The notes under the pieces were generated by a model. That model searched no databases, had not been told where the DNA came from, and worked only from the letters and a program-made list of their open reading frames with translations. Shown one piece after another: positions 1 through 8,233 of a stretch of 64,000 bases of DNA (positions are counted from its first letter, which is position 1; each line of letters begins with the position of its first letter). The translations under genes were made by a program, and so were the position numbers. Source of the stretch: Chitinophagales bacterium (GTDB lineage: Bacteria; Bacteroidota; Bacteroidia; Chitinophagales; JADIYW01); assembly GCA_020636535.1 (NCBI GenBank), contig JACJXT010000012.1, positions 186,001 through 250,000 on the forward strand, written 5' to 3'.

Positions 1-107
1 GCATCGAGTTCTTGTGCAATGGCATCAACAATATTAAAACCAATATTGTGTCTGGTATTGTTGTATTCTGCTCCTATATTTCCTAAACCTACGATTAAAT
101 ATTTCAT
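1..107 (-). CDS. pth: Peptidyl-tRNA hydrolase, N-terminal part (runs off the left edge)
   Basis: The reverse strand from 107 opens with ATG and encodes MKYLIVGLGNIGAEYNNTRH followed by NIGFNIVDAIAQELD. This is the classic Pth start: the G-L-G-N-x-G-x-x-Y-x-x-T-R-H-N-x-G-F signature, containing the catalytic-site His of the family and the Asn residues that bind the tRNA 3' end. Pth is a cytoplasmic esterase that recycles peptidyl-tRNA released by ribosome drop-off. Only about 35 codons are in the window, so the length and the rest of the fold cannot be judged. The short piece is nevertheless diagnostic. Confidence 0.9.
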   Translation of the reverse strand, partial: MKYLIVGLGNIGAEYNNTRHNIGFNIVDAIAQELD

Positions 108-142
108 CTACTTTATATTGATATTTATCTTTCTTAGATAGG

Positions 143-150
143 CAAAAGTA
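143..150 (-). promoter_or_regulatory. Possible -7 promoter box for pth (TACTTTTG)
   Basis: On the reverse strand this reads TACTTTTG, matching the Bacteroidota -7 consensus TAnnTTTG, and lies 35 bases before the pth start. No TTG is found at the usual -33 spacing. The box sits in sequence that resembles a dispersed repeat also seen near 10.8 kb and 61.6 kb, so it may be a chance match. Confidence 0.3.
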
Positions 151-215
151 ATAAAAATTCAAGACTGCTATACCATACAAGATTTCTTATAGGAAATACC
201 AATTATACATAAAGA

Positions 216-273
216 GTGATACAGCTATGCTGTATTTTTAAATATTTTTCTAATAAGGTTGAAGTGCTACGCC
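216..273. repeat. Diverged copy of the double-hairpin repeat found at 34 and 36 kb
   Basis: Two short motifs occur in the same order and nearly the same spacing as in the 227-bp repeats at 33942 and 35870: a palindrome ATACAGC-tat-GCTGTAT at 219-235 and then TAATAAGGTTGAAGTGCTACG at about 251-271. In this copy the second motif covers the stop codon and last codons of the membrane glycosyltransferase gene (ending V-A-L-Q-P-Y). The copy is shorter and more diverged than the pair at 34-36 kb. Confidence 0.6.
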
Positions 274-1671
274 TTTCTTTACTAAATAAAACCCTTTGTA
301 GTTTACTGTAGTATTGTTTTGTTTTTTGAGTTTGTTTTTATCTCTAGTTAATATAAAATCGTAGTGACTAATGTCTTGATTATGCTCTACATTATACAGC
401 GTATATCCTTTGCGTTGTATAGCATATAAATAAATATTCGGACTGCCATCATCTGCACAAAAAACTGTTTTATTTGATGTACAATTATTTTTTAAGAGAA
501 ATTCTTGAAATTCATCACTAGACAGAACTGAACTTACAGTACTATAGGTTTGCATTGCACTAATAGTTTTTTTACAGTAGTATAGGTTAAAAATCAATAC
601 TAAAATAAATACTATAATTATTAATTTTGTATTCTTTACTTTATTAGTTATCCAAAATACAGCTTGTATCAATACCATTAAAATAAATGGCATAAAAAAC
701 AAGTAATAATAATCGTGCTGAATAAATTTTTCTAGAAATAAGATAGCATATAAAATAGTCGTAGCAAATACAATAGTGGTATATTTTAATATAATTGATT
801 TTTTATTTTTAATTACACTAGTAATAAAAACAATTATTGTTGCAATTGAAAAAACAGGTAAAAAGAAAATATAAAAATTAGATTTAAACACTCGCCAAAT
901 ACTTAAACCTATATCGTAAAAAGACATTGTCCAAATTGGTTGTATAGATAAAAAGTAATACGAGTCGTGATTAATGTGATTGTAATATTTTGCATAAGTA
1001 TACCATAAAATTGGCAAAAACAATATCAATAAAATACAGATAATATATTTAAAATGAGAAGTGTTTTTGTTTTCTCTATAGTAAAAATAGAGTGGTACTA
1101 TAATAAACAAAACATAACTTGCTTTCATTAAAACAGCAAGTATAAAAAACAAAATAGCTAAATATTTATTTATACTATTTTTATAATTATATAAATAGAA
1201 TGAAAATGAAATAAATAAAAAAGATACTGCTGTTGCATCGCTTAAAAAATTAGTTCCATAGTACATTAACAAAGGCGAAGCACACATTAGCATTGTTATA
1301 ATTAATGCATATCGTTGTTTTTTTATAAAGAAGTAAGCAATGAAATAAATCGCTATTAATGAACAACTCAATACTATAAAATTAATTAATCGTAATACAA
1401 AAGCACTATGCTCAAATTTAGAAGCAATAAAATAAAACAAAGGAAATTCACCTGCAACATTTCCATTCGTCGATTGTAAATTATAGCTTGCTGGTTGAAA
1501 AAAGGACAAGTTAAACTGCTTGAAATTTTGCACCATCGCCATACAATCTGCTTGTCGCCAAATGTGGGCACCTTGTATATTATGATTTAAAATAGTAGCA
1601 ATATCATAGTAAAAGAAAAAAAATACTAGAAAAAAAATTAATACAAGAATGCCTTTATAGTTTGATGACAT
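250..1671 (-). CDS. GT-C fold membrane glycosyltransferase (family 39/PMT-like)
   Basis: The 473-residue product is a polytopic membrane protein with roughly ten or more hydrophobic helices. Near the N terminus, in the first extracytoplasmic loop, it has HIWRQAD (residues 36-42), a motif typical of bacterial PMT_2/GT39-like transferases that move sugars from polyprenyl-phosphate donors onto lipids, glycans or proteins on the outer face of the inner membrane. The C-terminal 100 residues are soluble and AT-rich coded. The acceptor cannot be told from the sequence. It is transcribed alone, convergent with nothing and downstream of fadH. Its last codons lie in a dispersed repeat. The assignment to the GT-C superfamily is firm in outline; the substrate is unknown. 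Confidence 0.65.
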   Translation of the reverse strand: MSSNYKGILVLIFFLVFFFFYYDIATILNHNIQGAHIWRQADCMAMVQNFKQFNLSFFQPASYNLQSTNGNVAGEFPLFYFIASKFEHSAFVLRLINFIVLSCSLIAIYFIAYFFIKKQRYALIITMLMCASPLLMYYGTNFLSDATAVSFLFISFSFYLYNYKNSINKYLAILFFILAVLMKASYVLFIIVPLYFYYRENKNTSHFKYIICILLILFLPILWYTYAKYYNHINHDSYYFLSIQPIWTMSFYDIGLSIWRVFKSNFYIFFLPVFSIATIIVFITSVIKNKKSIILKYTTIVFATTILYAILFLEKFIQHDYYYLFFMPFILMVLIQAVFWITNKVKNTKLIIIVFILVLIFNLYYCKKTISAMQTYSTVSSVLSSDEFQEFLLKNNCTSNKTVFCADDGSPNIYLYAIQRKGYTLYNVEHNQDISHYDFILTRDKNKLKKQNNTTVNYKGFYLVKKGVALQPY

Positions 1672-1804
1672 GACTTAAAGTTAAGCAATATTGCCTGTAA
1701 AAATTTGTTTTGTATAAATAAATATCAATAGTTATTACTACGAAATTTTTATAAAATAGATTATAATTATCAATAGTAATATTTGAATTTTAATAAAATT
1801 TTCT

Positions 1805-3835
1805 CTACACCACAGCAGCCAATCTTGTAGCTTGGTCTATTGCTCTCTTAGCATCTAATTCGCCTGCTTCAAAAGCACCACCTATAACATGTACTGTTTT
1901 GCCTAAATCTATTAATGGTTGTTCTAAACTACGCAACGAAGTTTGTCCTGCACAAATCACTACATTGTCGCATGGAAATACTTGTGCTTGTTTATTAGCA
2001 TCTATAAAATGTAACCCTTCATCGTCTATTTTGGTATACTGCACTCCTGCTACCATTTTCACTTTTTTCATTTTGAGTGTTGTTCTATGAATCCAACCTG
2101 TAGTTTTACCTAATTTTGCACCTACTTTACCTTCACTTCTTTGAAACATTGTTACTGCTCTTGCTGCTTTTGGAATATCTTGTTTGATACCTTCAACACC
2201 ACCTCTTACTTCATTTTGCAAATCAACGCCCCATTCTTTTAACCATTCTTCTTTGTGTAGCGTAGTAGATTCACCTTCTTGTGTTAAGTATTCACAAACA
2301 TCAAAGCCAATACCACCAGCACCAATAACTGCAACTTTTTCACCAACTGGCTTGTGATGTTTCAACACATCTATATAAGATAATACTTTTGGATGATCGA
2401 TGCCTTCCATATTAATATGTCTTGGATTGACACCAGTAGCAACAACTACTTCATCATATGCTTGTAAATCTGCTGGTTCTACTCTTGTATTCAGATTTAC
2501 TTTTATTTGATGCAACTCTAATTGCTTATTGAAATAACGAAGTGTCTCGTAAAATTCTTCTTTTCCTGGAATTTGTTTCGCCATATTAAACTGACCACCA
2601 ATCTTATCATCTGCTTCATAAATGGTAATATTATGACCTCTTTCTGCTGCATTAACAGCAAAAGCCAAACCAGCAGGTCCAGCACCAACTACTGCAATAT
2701 TTTTAGGTGTACTCACCTTTTCTAATATAATTTCTGTTTCGTGACATGCTCTTGGGTTCACCAAACAAGAAGACAATTTATTGCTAAAAGTATGGTCTAA
2801 ACATGCCTGATTACAAGCAATACAAGTATTTATTTCATTAGCACGATTGGTTTGAGCCTTAGCCACCCAATTTTCATCAGCCAAGAAAGGTCGTGCCATA
2901 GATACCATATCTGCACAACCATCTGCTAGTACTTGTTCTGCAACTTCTGGCATATTAATTCTATTAGAAGTGCATAAAGGAATACTAATTTCTGATTTCA
3001 ATTTCTTAGTCACCCAAGTAAATGCTGCTCTTGGAACAGAAGTAGCAATAGTAGGAATTCTTGCTTCATGCCAACCAATTCCTGTATTAATAATAGTAGC
3101 ACCAGCAGCTTCTATTGCTTTTGCCAATGTTACAATTTCTTCCCAATTACTACCATCATCAATTAAATCGAGCATAGACAAACGATAGATGATGATAAAA
3201 TCATTGCCAACTTTTTCTCTTACTTTCTTAATAATTTCAACAGGAAACTTCATTCTATTTTCATAAGTTCCACCATATTCATCGGTTCTTCTATTGGTGT
3301 GTTTTACTATAAACTGATTGATTAAATAACCTTCGCTTCCCATAATTTCTACACCATCGTAACCAGCATCTCTTGCCAAAGCAGCACTATCTGCAAAATC
3401 ATTTATGGTTCTTTTAACACCTTTGGTGCTCAATGCTCTTGGCTTAAATGGCGTAATTGGCGATTGTATAGCACTTGGTGCAACACTTAAAGGATGATAA
3501 GCATATCGTCCTGCATGTAAAATTTGCATCGCAATTTTTCCACCTTCCTCATGAACAGCATTGGTTACTATTTTGTGCTTTTTTACATGTGAGCGATTAG
3601 ACATTCTTTCGGCAAAAGGTTTTAACCAACCTTCCCAGTTTGGAGCCATTCCTCCTGTAACAATAATACCAGCTCCACCTTTAGCTCTCTCTGCATAAAA
3701 CTTAGCCAATCGTTCAAAACCATTTTTAGCTTCTTCTAAATTGGTATGCATAGAACCCATTAGTGTTCTGTTGCGAAGTTTAGTAAAACCTAAATCTAAT
3801 TCTGATAATAAGTGCGGATAATTTTGCTGACTCAT
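1805..3835 (-). CDS. fadH: NADPH-dependent 2,4-dienoyl-CoA reductase-like flavoprotein (FadH family)
   Basis: The protein matches the Old Yellow Enzyme/FadH layout: an N-terminal FMN TIM barrel (about 1-330), a 4Fe-4S cluster site with Cys338, 341, 345 and 357, then FAD- and NADPH-binding Rossmann domains (GAGPAGL near 385-390 and a second GAGGIG motif). The catalytic residues of E. coli FadH are present as Tyr170 (SEGYLIN) and His256 (GWHEAR). The family reduces 2,4-dienoyl-CoA during unsaturated fatty acid beta-oxidation. I start at the ATG at 3835 (MSQQNYPHLL, 676 aa), not at the longer frame beginning at 3925, because E. coli FadH begins at the matching point and the extra 30 residues are not family-like. 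The AxxG-rich core is complete with no truncation. Confidence 0.9.
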   Translation of the reverse strand: MSQQNYPHLLSELDLGFTKLRNRTLMGSMHTNLEEAKNGFERLAKFYAERAKGGAGIIVTGGMAPNWEGWLKPFAERMSNRSHVKKHKIVTNAVHEEGGKIAMQILHAGRYAYHPLSVAPSAIQSPITPFKPRALSTKGVKRTINDFADSAALARDAGYDGVEIMGSEGYLINQFIVKHTNRRTDEYGGTYENRMKFPVEIIKKVREKVGNDFIIIYRLSMLDLIDDGSNWEEIVTLAKAIEAAGATIINTGIGWHEARIPTIATSVPRAAFTWVTKKLKSEISIPLCTSNRINMPEVAEQVLADGCADMVSMARPFLADENWVAKAQTNRANEINTCIACNQACLDHTFSNKLSSCLVNPRACHETEIILEKVSTPKNIAVVGAGPAGLAFAVNAAERGHNITIYEADDKIGGQFNMAKQIPGKEEFYETLRYFNKQLELHQIKVNLNTRVEPADLQAYDEVVVATGVNPRHINMEGIDHPKVLSYIDVLKHHKPVGEKVAVIGAGGIGFDVCEYLTQEGESTTLHKEEWLKEWGVDLQNEVRGGVEGIKQDIPKAARAVTMFQRSEGKVGAKLGKTTGWIHRTTLKMKKVKMVAGVQYTKIDDEGLHFIDANKQAQVFPCDNVVICAGQTSLRSLEQPLIDLGKTVHVIGGAFEAGELDAKRAIDQATRLAAVV

Positions 3836-3981
3836 GCTTAAAAGTTTGGGACAAAATACAAAAAAATCCAATGCATGCATTATATTTATCCTACATTTTA
3901 TGAAAACAAAACCCTTTTTGAACACGAAATGTCTCTCTTAAAATTTCGTAGCAAAATCAAAATTTGCAATAGAAATCTATC

Positions 3982-4031
3982 ATAAAAATCGTAAAAAGAT
4001 TCCCAATCAAGTTGAGAATGACGATTTTTAT
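3982..4031. terminator. Hairpin ATAAAAATCGT...ACGATTTTTAT
   Basis: Eleven-base arms at 3982-3992 and 4021-4031 pair perfectly, with a weaker inner stem (ATTCCCAA / TTGAGAAT). It lies in the 222-base gap between two divergent genes, so it is not an ordinary terminator for either neighbour. A closely related hairpin occurs at 8033-8095, which makes a dispersed element more likely than a simple terminator. Confidence 0.5.
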
Positions 4032-4057
4032 TATATCTTACTTTTAAAAGAAAATTA

Positions 4058-4813
4058 GTGAGCAAAATACTTAGTGTTGGAATTGTACAAACTGATTTGA
4101 AGTGGAAAGATAAAATTCACAATCTAAATACTATTGAACAAATTATTGCTTCATCTGAAAGCGTACCAAATATTGTTTTATTGCCTGAGATGTTTAATAC
4201 TGGATTTTGTGTTGATGATTTGTCACTTGCTGAAGACAGTAAAGGACAAACAATTGCTTGGATGCAAAATATCGCTAATCAATATCAAACAGCAATTAGT
4301 GGAAGCATATTGTTTAATGACAATGGTAATTACTACAATAGATTATTTTTCATCAGTCCTACACAAAACATCAATTATAATAAAAGACATTTATTTAGTT
4401 TGGTTGATGAAGATAAATTATTGACGAAAGGCACTGAAAAAGTTGTGATTTCGTACAATGATTGGAAAATTGAACCTTTTATTTGCTATGATTTAAGATT
4501 TCCTGAATGGTGTAGTAATAAAAATAATGTTGCACTACAATTTTTTGTAGCAAATTGGCCACACAAAAGAATTGCTCATTGGAATCATTTATTACAAGCA
4601 CGAGCTATTGAAAATCAATGCTTTGTTGTTGGTATTAATAGAGTTGGCAATGATTATTTTGGCAATGAACACCATGGTTATAGTTGTGTTTACGATTTTA
4701 AAGGCAATGAATTAATGCTTTTTAAAGATTTAGTAGGCATGAAAATTGTAGATTTGCACTTAGACGATTGGATTGCTTTTAGAGCAAAGTATCCTTTTTA
4801 TAAAGATAGATAA
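4058..4813 (+). CDS. Nitrilase-family carbon-nitrogen hydrolase (omega-amidase-like)
   Basis: A 251-residue single-domain member of the nitrilase superfamily. The Glu-Lys-Cys triad is visible: Glu44 in LLPEMFNTGF, Lys109 in NKRHLF and Cys143 in CYDLRFPEW. These local sequences match the YafV/omega-amidase branch, which hydrolyses alpha-ketoglutaramate or related amides in metabolite repair and methionine salvage. The start codon is GTG; there is no in-frame ATG before residue 45, and the N-terminal strand (KILSVGIVQTDL) is needed for the fold. The stop overlaps the next gene's ATG (TAATG), so the two genes are probably cotranscribed and translationally coupled. The precise substrate is inferred from family membership. 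Confidence 0.8.
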   Translation: MSKILSVGIVQTDLKWKDKIHNLNTIEQIIASSESVPNIVLLPEMFNTGFCVDDLSLAEDSKGQTIAWMQNIANQYQTAISGSILFNDNGNYYNRLFFISPTQNINYNKRHLFSLVDEDKLLTKGTEKVVISYNDWKIEPFICYDLRFPEWCSNKNNVALQFFVANWPHKRIAHWNHLLQARAIENQCFVVGINRVGNDYFGNEHHGYSCVYDFKGNELMLFKDLVGMKIVDLHLDDWIAFRAKYPFYKDR

Positions 4814-5163
4814 TGGACAGTACAACAATTGACATAGCATATAATGAACAAGAATGGGAAGCTGTATTGGATCAACTAGAAAACAGATTCCAAAAGCGAC
4901 CTGATGTTACTTCTATTATTTTTTTGATTGGTCATAGAACACTTGGACAGTTTGAAACCAAAATAAAAAAAGAAGTAAAACAAGATTTTATGCATATTGG
5001 CGTTTGTACTTTGTTGAGTGAAGCCAATTACTACAAATTTGTAGGAAAAGATGAAGATGGTTGGCCACACTATGAGTACAATAATAATTTACCAAAATTA
5101 AATCATAAGGAACAAGAACAATTATTAAAAAAAATGATTATTGAATATTTTAAAAATTTATAA
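4813..5163 (+). CDS. Conserved-looking hypothetical protein of 116 residues
   Basis: I do not recognise this family with certainty. The product is a soluble, charged alpha/beta protein with no signal peptide or membrane segment. It has an N-terminal helix (EQEWEAVLDQLENRF), a hydrophobic strand (DVTSIIFLIGHRTLGQ) and an aromatic central part (EDGWPHYEYN). Its ATG overlaps the stop of the nitrilase gene by one base and it is followed after two bases by a cyclophilin gene. It is therefore very likely a real coding sequence in a three-gene transcription unit. No catalytic motif is evident. Confidence 0.7.
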   Translation: MDSTTIDIAYNEQEWEAVLDQLENRFQKRPDVTSIIFLIGHRTLGQFETKIKKEVKQDFMHIGVCTLLSEANYYKFVGKDEDGWPHYEYNNNLPKLNHKEQEQLLKKMIIEYFKNL

Positions 5164-5165
5164 TT

Positions 5166-5933
5166 ATGAGAAAAGTTTTACGCTTTACAATTAGTATTTT
5201 AGTTTTATCATTAGTAATGAATGTGCATGCTGCTGATAAAAAAAGTAAGAAAAAAGGAAAAGTTGAAGCAACAACTATTGTTAAACCAGTAATTATTAAA
5301 GAAGAACCAAAACCAATTGTTATGCAACCAATAAGTGCCGCAGATACTGCCATTTTTGTAACTATAGAAACAAACATGGGCAACATTAAATTGAGATTAT
5401 ACAACGAAACACCAAAACACAAAGCCAATTTTATTAAAATTATTCAAGATGGTGTTTTAGACAGTACTTTATTTCATAGGGTAATTGATGAATTTATGAT
5501 ACAAGGTGGTGACCCAAATTCTAAAAATGCCAAAGTTGGAGATAGATTAGGTATGGGTGGTTTAGACTACAGAGTAGATGCAGAGTTCAACAAGAATTTA
5601 ATTCACAAAAGAGGTGTTTTAGCTGCTGCAAGAGATAATAATCCGGCAATGGCTTCTTCTAGTACGCAATTTTATATTGTAGATGGAAGAACTTTTACTG
5701 CTGATGAATTGAACACTTTAGCAACTAGAACAGATAATCATTGGACAGAAGACCAAAAGAAAATTTATGAAACTATAGGTGGTGCTCCGTTTTTAGATAT
5801 GAAATATACTGTTTTTGGTGAAGTAGTAGAAGGCATGGATGTAGTAGATAAGATTGCCAAAGTAGCAAAAGATCCTTATGACAGACCACTTATAGATGTC
5901 AGAATGCTAAAGATTTCGTTGAGTAGAGAGTAA
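5166..5933 (+). CDS. Secreted cyclophilin-type peptidyl-prolyl isomerase
   Basis: The protein (255 aa) starts with a Sec signal peptide (about residues 1-22, ending VHA-AD), then a Lys-rich linker, then a cyclophilin domain from about residue 60. Family motifs include T-x-M-G-x-I-x-L-x-L-Y (strand 1), FHRVIDEFMIQGGDP (active-site Arg and the QGGDP loop), a substrate-binding stretch MASSSTQFYI and a final FGEVVEGMDVVDKI. It should catalyse cis-trans isomerisation of prolyl bonds during folding of exported proteins in the periplasm. A roughly 30-residue insertion (around TFTADELNTLATRTDNHW) before the last strands is common in Bacteroidota relatives. It ends a three-gene run and is followed by a hairpin. 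Confidence 0.9.
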   Translation: MRKVLRFTISILVLSLVMNVHAADKKSKKKGKVEATTIVKPVIIKEEPKPIVMQPISAADTAIFVTIETNMGNIKLRLYNETPKHKANFIKIIQDGVLDSTLFHRVIDEFMIQGGDPNSKNAKVGDRLGMGGLDYRVDAEFNKNLIHKRGVLAAARDNNPAMASSSTQFYIVDGRTFTADELNTLATRTDNHWTEDQKKIYETIGGAPFLDMKYTVFGEVVEGMDVVDKIAKVAKDPYDRPLIDVRMLKISLSRE

Positions 5934-5945
5934 GCATATATCATT

Positions 5946-5966
5946 ATGCTGAATTTATTTCAGCAT
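5946..5966 (+). terminator. Hairpin ATGCTGAA/TTCAGCAT after the cyclophilin gene
   Basis: An 8-bp perfect stem with a 5-base loop begins 13 bases after the cyclophilin stop codon and is followed by a T-containing but not pure T tract. A longer version of the same sequence (AGATGCTGAA...TTCAGCATCT) serves a convergent gap at 47467. It may be a terminator, a dispersed palindrome, or both. Confidence 0.5.
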
Positions 5967-6145
5967 GTGTTTAGTGTTAGATTCTTATTTAATAGTAAAT
6001 TCCGAAATTTACCTGTTCGGTATCATGTCTGCCGACAGTTAGAGACAGGCAAGTTCGGAATGTAGTTATATATTCAGTTAAAAATTTATAGTTATATTTG
6101 ATATGTAAGTATTGTAGTATTCAGTGAATTTAATTTCAATAAATC

Positions 6146-7159
6146 ATGATTAATGAAACTAATGATAATATCGTTTTTATTGCCTTTAAGCCTTCTTATG
6201 GTGTTACTGAATATCAAGTAATACTTGATAAGGGAGCTGATACTATTTGGGCTTCTGAACTTCAAATTGCTGATATCTTTGGTCGAGATAGAACTGTTAT
6301 TAATAGACATATTAATAATGCTTATAAAGAAGGAGAATTAGATGAAGTAGCAACTAGTGCAAAAATTGCACAAGTTCGAATGGAAGGAGATAGAGTAATA
6401 GAAAGAGAACTTCTTCACTATAATCTTGATGTAATAATATCCGTTGGATATAGAGTTAAATCTCCTCTAGCAACTGAATTTAGAAAATGGGCTACGAGTA
6501 AACTTAAAGAATATTTGTTACAAGGTTATACTATAAATCAAGAATTAGTTCAATCAAATTATAAAAAGATTAAAGAACTTGAACTACAAATAAATATTCT
6601 AAATGAAAATGCTTTTCAAAATCAAAAGCAAATTACTGAAGGTTTTCTTTCAATAATAGGTCAATATTCAAAATCATTTAATCTTCTTAATAAATTCGAT
6701 ACAGAAGAATTATCTTTAGAGGGATTAAATGAAGAGATAATATATACAATAAACTACGCAGATGTAAAAAAAGCAATTCAAAAACTTAAAATAACTTTAA
6801 TAGAAAAAGGAGAAGCATCTGATATCTTTGGCAATGAAAAAGACAAGTCATTTGAAGGAATACTAGGCAGTATTTCTCAGACTGTATTTGGTAGGCTTGC
6901 ATACCCAACTATTGAAGAGCAAGCTACTCAAATATTATATTCGATAATAAAAGGACATCCCTTTAGTGATGGTAATAAAAGAATAGGATCTTTTATATTT
7001 GTATGGTTTTTAGAGCAAAATAATTTTCATTTAAATTCTGAAAAAAGAAGAAAAATTGACAATAACACATTAGTTGCTTTAGCACTTGCAGTTGCTCAAA
7101 GTCTACCAGAGCAAAGAGATATGATTATTAAACTTATAATAAATTTAATAAAAAATTAA
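6146..7159 (+). CDS. RhuM-like / Fic-Doc fusion protein
   Basis: The N-terminal part (about 1-130) resembles the RhuM virulence-protein family: a DNA-binding-like start (TIWASELQIADIFGRDRTVI) followed by NAYKEGELDE, the R-x-V-K-S-P-L-A-T-E-F-R-K-W-A segment. A helical linker follows, and the C-terminal part carries the Fic active-site motif HPFSDGNKRIG at 271-281. Fic/Doc enzymes transfer AMP or phosphate groups to protein targets; this fused architecture is known and is often annotated with toxin-antitoxin or phage-related genes. I see no separate antitoxin gene next to it, and no clear (S/T)xxxE(G/N) inhibitory motif. The gene stands alone between the cyclophilin unit and a convergent TSUP exporter gene. 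The fusion is clear; the target and biological role are not. Confidence 0.85.
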   Translation: MINETNDNIVFIAFKPSYGVTEYQVILDKGADTIWASELQIADIFGRDRTVINRHINNAYKEGELDEVATSAKIAQVRMEGDRVIERELLHYNLDVIISVGYRVKSPLATEFRKWATSKLKEYLLQGYTINQELVQSNYKKIKELELQINILNENAFQNQKQITEGFLSIIGQYSKSFNLLNKFDTEELSLEGLNEEIIYTINYADVKKAIQKLKITLIEKGEASDIFGNEKDKSFEGILGSISQTVFGRLAYPTIEEQATQILYSIIKGHPFSDGNKRIGSFIFVWFLEQNNFHLNSEKRRKIDNNTLVALALAVAQSLPEQRDMIIKLIINLIKN

Positions 7160-7229
7160 TTACAATAATGTGTGATAATACACAACAAGAAACACTACAC
7201 ACAAAATGGTTACAAGAATTTTTAAGTAT

Positions 7230-7967
7230 TTATATAACGCCATCTGTAAACACAAACACCTTTAGCAAAGATATGATACCAATGACGAGTATCAATATCA
7301 ATGAAATAGTTTTAAATATGTTTTGTGGTATAAATTGCAGAATGTATTTGCCTATGTAAGTACCTACTAATCCAATTACAAACAAGAACGGAATATATTT
7401 CATGTCGTGCTGGTGTATATATCCATTTTTAAAATAGACTACACTTCTGGTTAAGTCTATCATTAAATCTATCATAGCCGAAGTTGCAATAAAAGTACTT
7501 TTTTCTAAATTAAAAGCAGCCATGGTTAGTCCACGAATAGCTCCACCAGTTCCTAGTAATCCAGCAGAAAAACCAGACAGCAAACCACCTACTACTGCAT
7601 TTTTATTTTCGGCTTTAATGCTATAATGCTTAAACAACAGAAAAAACAAACTCAATACAATTAAGAAAATACCTAATATTATTTGTAGCACATTTCCATT
7701 GAGATACTTAGATGCAATTCCACCTATAATAACAAAAATAACAGATGGAATTCCCATATATATAATTAATCTTTTGTCAATTCCTTTTTTAAAGAGTAGT
7801 AACTTGCTTACATTACTCGACAAATGAAAAATAGCTGTAATACCTAAGACAGAATAAAAATCAAAATAAAAATTAGCAATTGGTACAAAGAAAACAGAAG
7901 AACCAAATCCACCAATAGTGCCAATGATTTCTGCTACAAGTGCTAATACTAAGAACCAATAATTCAT
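7230..7967 (-). CDS. TSUP-family (TauE/SafE-like) membrane transporter
   Basis: A 245-residue polytopic inner-membrane protein with about seven or eight hydrophobic helices. The two-repeat organisation of the TSUP family is visible: G-T-I-G-G-F-G-S-S near residues 16-24 and the corresponding GLLSGFSAGLLGTGGAIRG near 128-146. Members export sulfite, sulfoacetate or other small organosulfur or carboxylate anions. The substrate cannot be predicted here, since no sulfur-metabolism genes are adjacent. The gene is convergent with the RhuM-Fic gene, from which it is separated by 70 bases. A short forward frame at 7168-7359 overlaps its 3' end and I do not consider that frame a gene. Confidence 0.8.
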   Translation of the reverse strand: MNYWFLVLALVAEIIGTIGGFGSSVFFVPIANFYFDFYSVLGITAIFHLSSNVSKLLLFKKGIDKRLIIYMGIPSVIFVIIGGIASKYLNGNVLQIILGIFLIVLSLFFLLFKHYSIKAENKNAVVGGLLSGFSAGLLGTGGAIRGLTMAAFNLEKSTFIATSAMIDLMIDLTRSVVYFKNGYIHQHDMKYIPFLFVIGLVGTYIGKYILQFIPQNIFKTISLILILVIGIISLLKVFVFTDGVI

Positions 7968-8032
7968 ACTATACTTTGATGCTGTTTATTATAGTTTAAA
8001 ATTAATGATAAATTATTTGTTAAAAATACATC

Positions 8033-8095
8033 ATAAAAATCGTAAGAAAGATTCCCTTCCGAAGTTCGGAACAAGTTGGAAAAGACGATTTTTAT
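8033..8095 (-). terminator. Long hairpin downstream of ppc
   Basis: Arms ATAAAAATCGT (8033-8043) and ACGATTTTTAT (8085-8095) enclose a smaller palindrome TTCCGAA-g-TTCGGAA. It lies 138 bases after the ppc stop on the reverse strand and before the divergent-side TSUP gene. It is related to the hairpin at 3982-4031, so it may be a dispersed element with terminator function. Confidence 0.45.
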
Positions 8096-8233
8096 TTTAT
8101 TTGTTTCTAAATGCATAACAAGTTATGTGTTTCTTGTGGTATATTTTCAAACTAAAAATAATAATAAATTACTAAAGAATAGATTACTTCGCTACTTACA
8201 TTCGCTCATAATGACACAGCATTTTATTTCATA

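Noticed and set aside
7168..7359. Forward frame of 63 codons
   Set aside because: It overlaps the C-terminal coding part of the TSUP gene by 130 bases, and the sequence has no recognisable pattern.
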